A stretch of 34,243 nucleotides of DNA, from positions 1 through 34,243 of the forward strand of contig NZ_JTJL01000027.1 of the NCBI RefSeq assembly GCF_001678495.1, written 5' to 3'. Position 1 is the first letter of the stretch. Every line of letters begins with the position of its first letter. Source of the DNA: Gallibacterium salpingitidis (lineage in GTDB: Bacteria; Pseudomonadota; Gammaproteobacteria; Enterobacterales; Pasteurellaceae). A program made the position numbers and the translations under genes. Under the pieces are notes generated by a model, which saw nothing but the letters and a program-made list of their open reading frames with translations, was not told where the DNA came from and did not search any database. Shown one piece after another: positions 34,190-34,243 of the stretch.

Positions 34190-34243
34190 TTTTACAGGTT
34201 AGTTGATATAGAAAGGCTGTATCTTTTGCGGTCTAATAGACAA

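Noticed and set aside
1..34243. Search for tRNA, rRNA, CRISPR, insertion sequences, prophage or defence genes
   Set aside because: No cloverleaf sequence, regular repeat-spacer array, transposase, integrase or toxin-antitoxin pair was recognised on either strand.

Overview
The window is a low-GC gammaproteobacterial chromosome segment, best matched to the family Pasteurellaceae. The evidence is gene order (rplU-rpmA beside ispB and queH; yceD-rpmF-plsX-fabH-fabD-fabG-acpP) and proteins that resemble Haemophilus/Actinobacillus versions: urease, the NikKLMQO nickel importer with a NimR-like regulator, and ATP-type PckA. The genus cannot be fixed from this sequence. I saw no tRNA, rRNA, insertion sequence, prophage or CRISPR array.

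Layout. (1) 1-3.4 kb: the 3' part of a large secreted surface protein, an RTX-like adhesin cut off by the window's left edge, ending at a strong terminator. (2) 3.5-5.8 kb: the Maf-family pyrophosphatase yhdE (minus) and rmuC (plus), divergent. (3) 5.8-16.5 kb: a tightly packed 12-gene minus-strand array, urtABCDE-ureABCEFGD: a urea ABC importer, the urease subunits and the nickel-insertion chaperones. (4) 16.5-20.4 kb: a nimR-like MerR regulator and, divergent from it, the nikKLMQO nickel ECF-type importer. Its promoter has the 19-bp spacer and central dyad expected of a MerR-family target. (5) 20.4-24.5 kb: an uncharacterised lipoprotein, queH and ispB (minus), then rplU-rpmA and mutM (plus). 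(6) 24.5-27.4 kb: pckA, a previously easy-to-miss 46-codon arginine-rich ORF, and a RarD-like permease. (7) 27.4-32.5 kb: the minus-strand ribosomal protein L32 / fatty-acid synthesis cluster. (8) 32.6-34.2 kb: psd and fklB (plus).

How it works together. Regions 3 and 4 form a self-contained urea-nitrogen/pH module. Nik proteins bring in Ni(II), NimR probably senses it, UrtABCDE imports urea at low concentration, UreDEFG load nickel into UreABC, and urease releases ammonia and CO2 in the cytoplasm. This is the most coherent biological system in the window. The components belong to known families. What deserves attention is the joining of a high-affinity urea ABC importer to urease in one apparent operon, next to its own nickel supply and sensor. 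Other points of interest are a near-leaderless yceD promoter, a two-stem leader ahead of rplU, a repeat-rich block upstream of acpP, and a 14-bp perfect hairpin between urtA and urtB.

Several start codons were reassigned from ribosome-binding sites and family alignments recalled from memory (nikK, nimR, ureA, ureE, ispB, pckA, yceD and the lipoprotein). No database search was run; family assignments rest on recognition of motifs and overall sequence.
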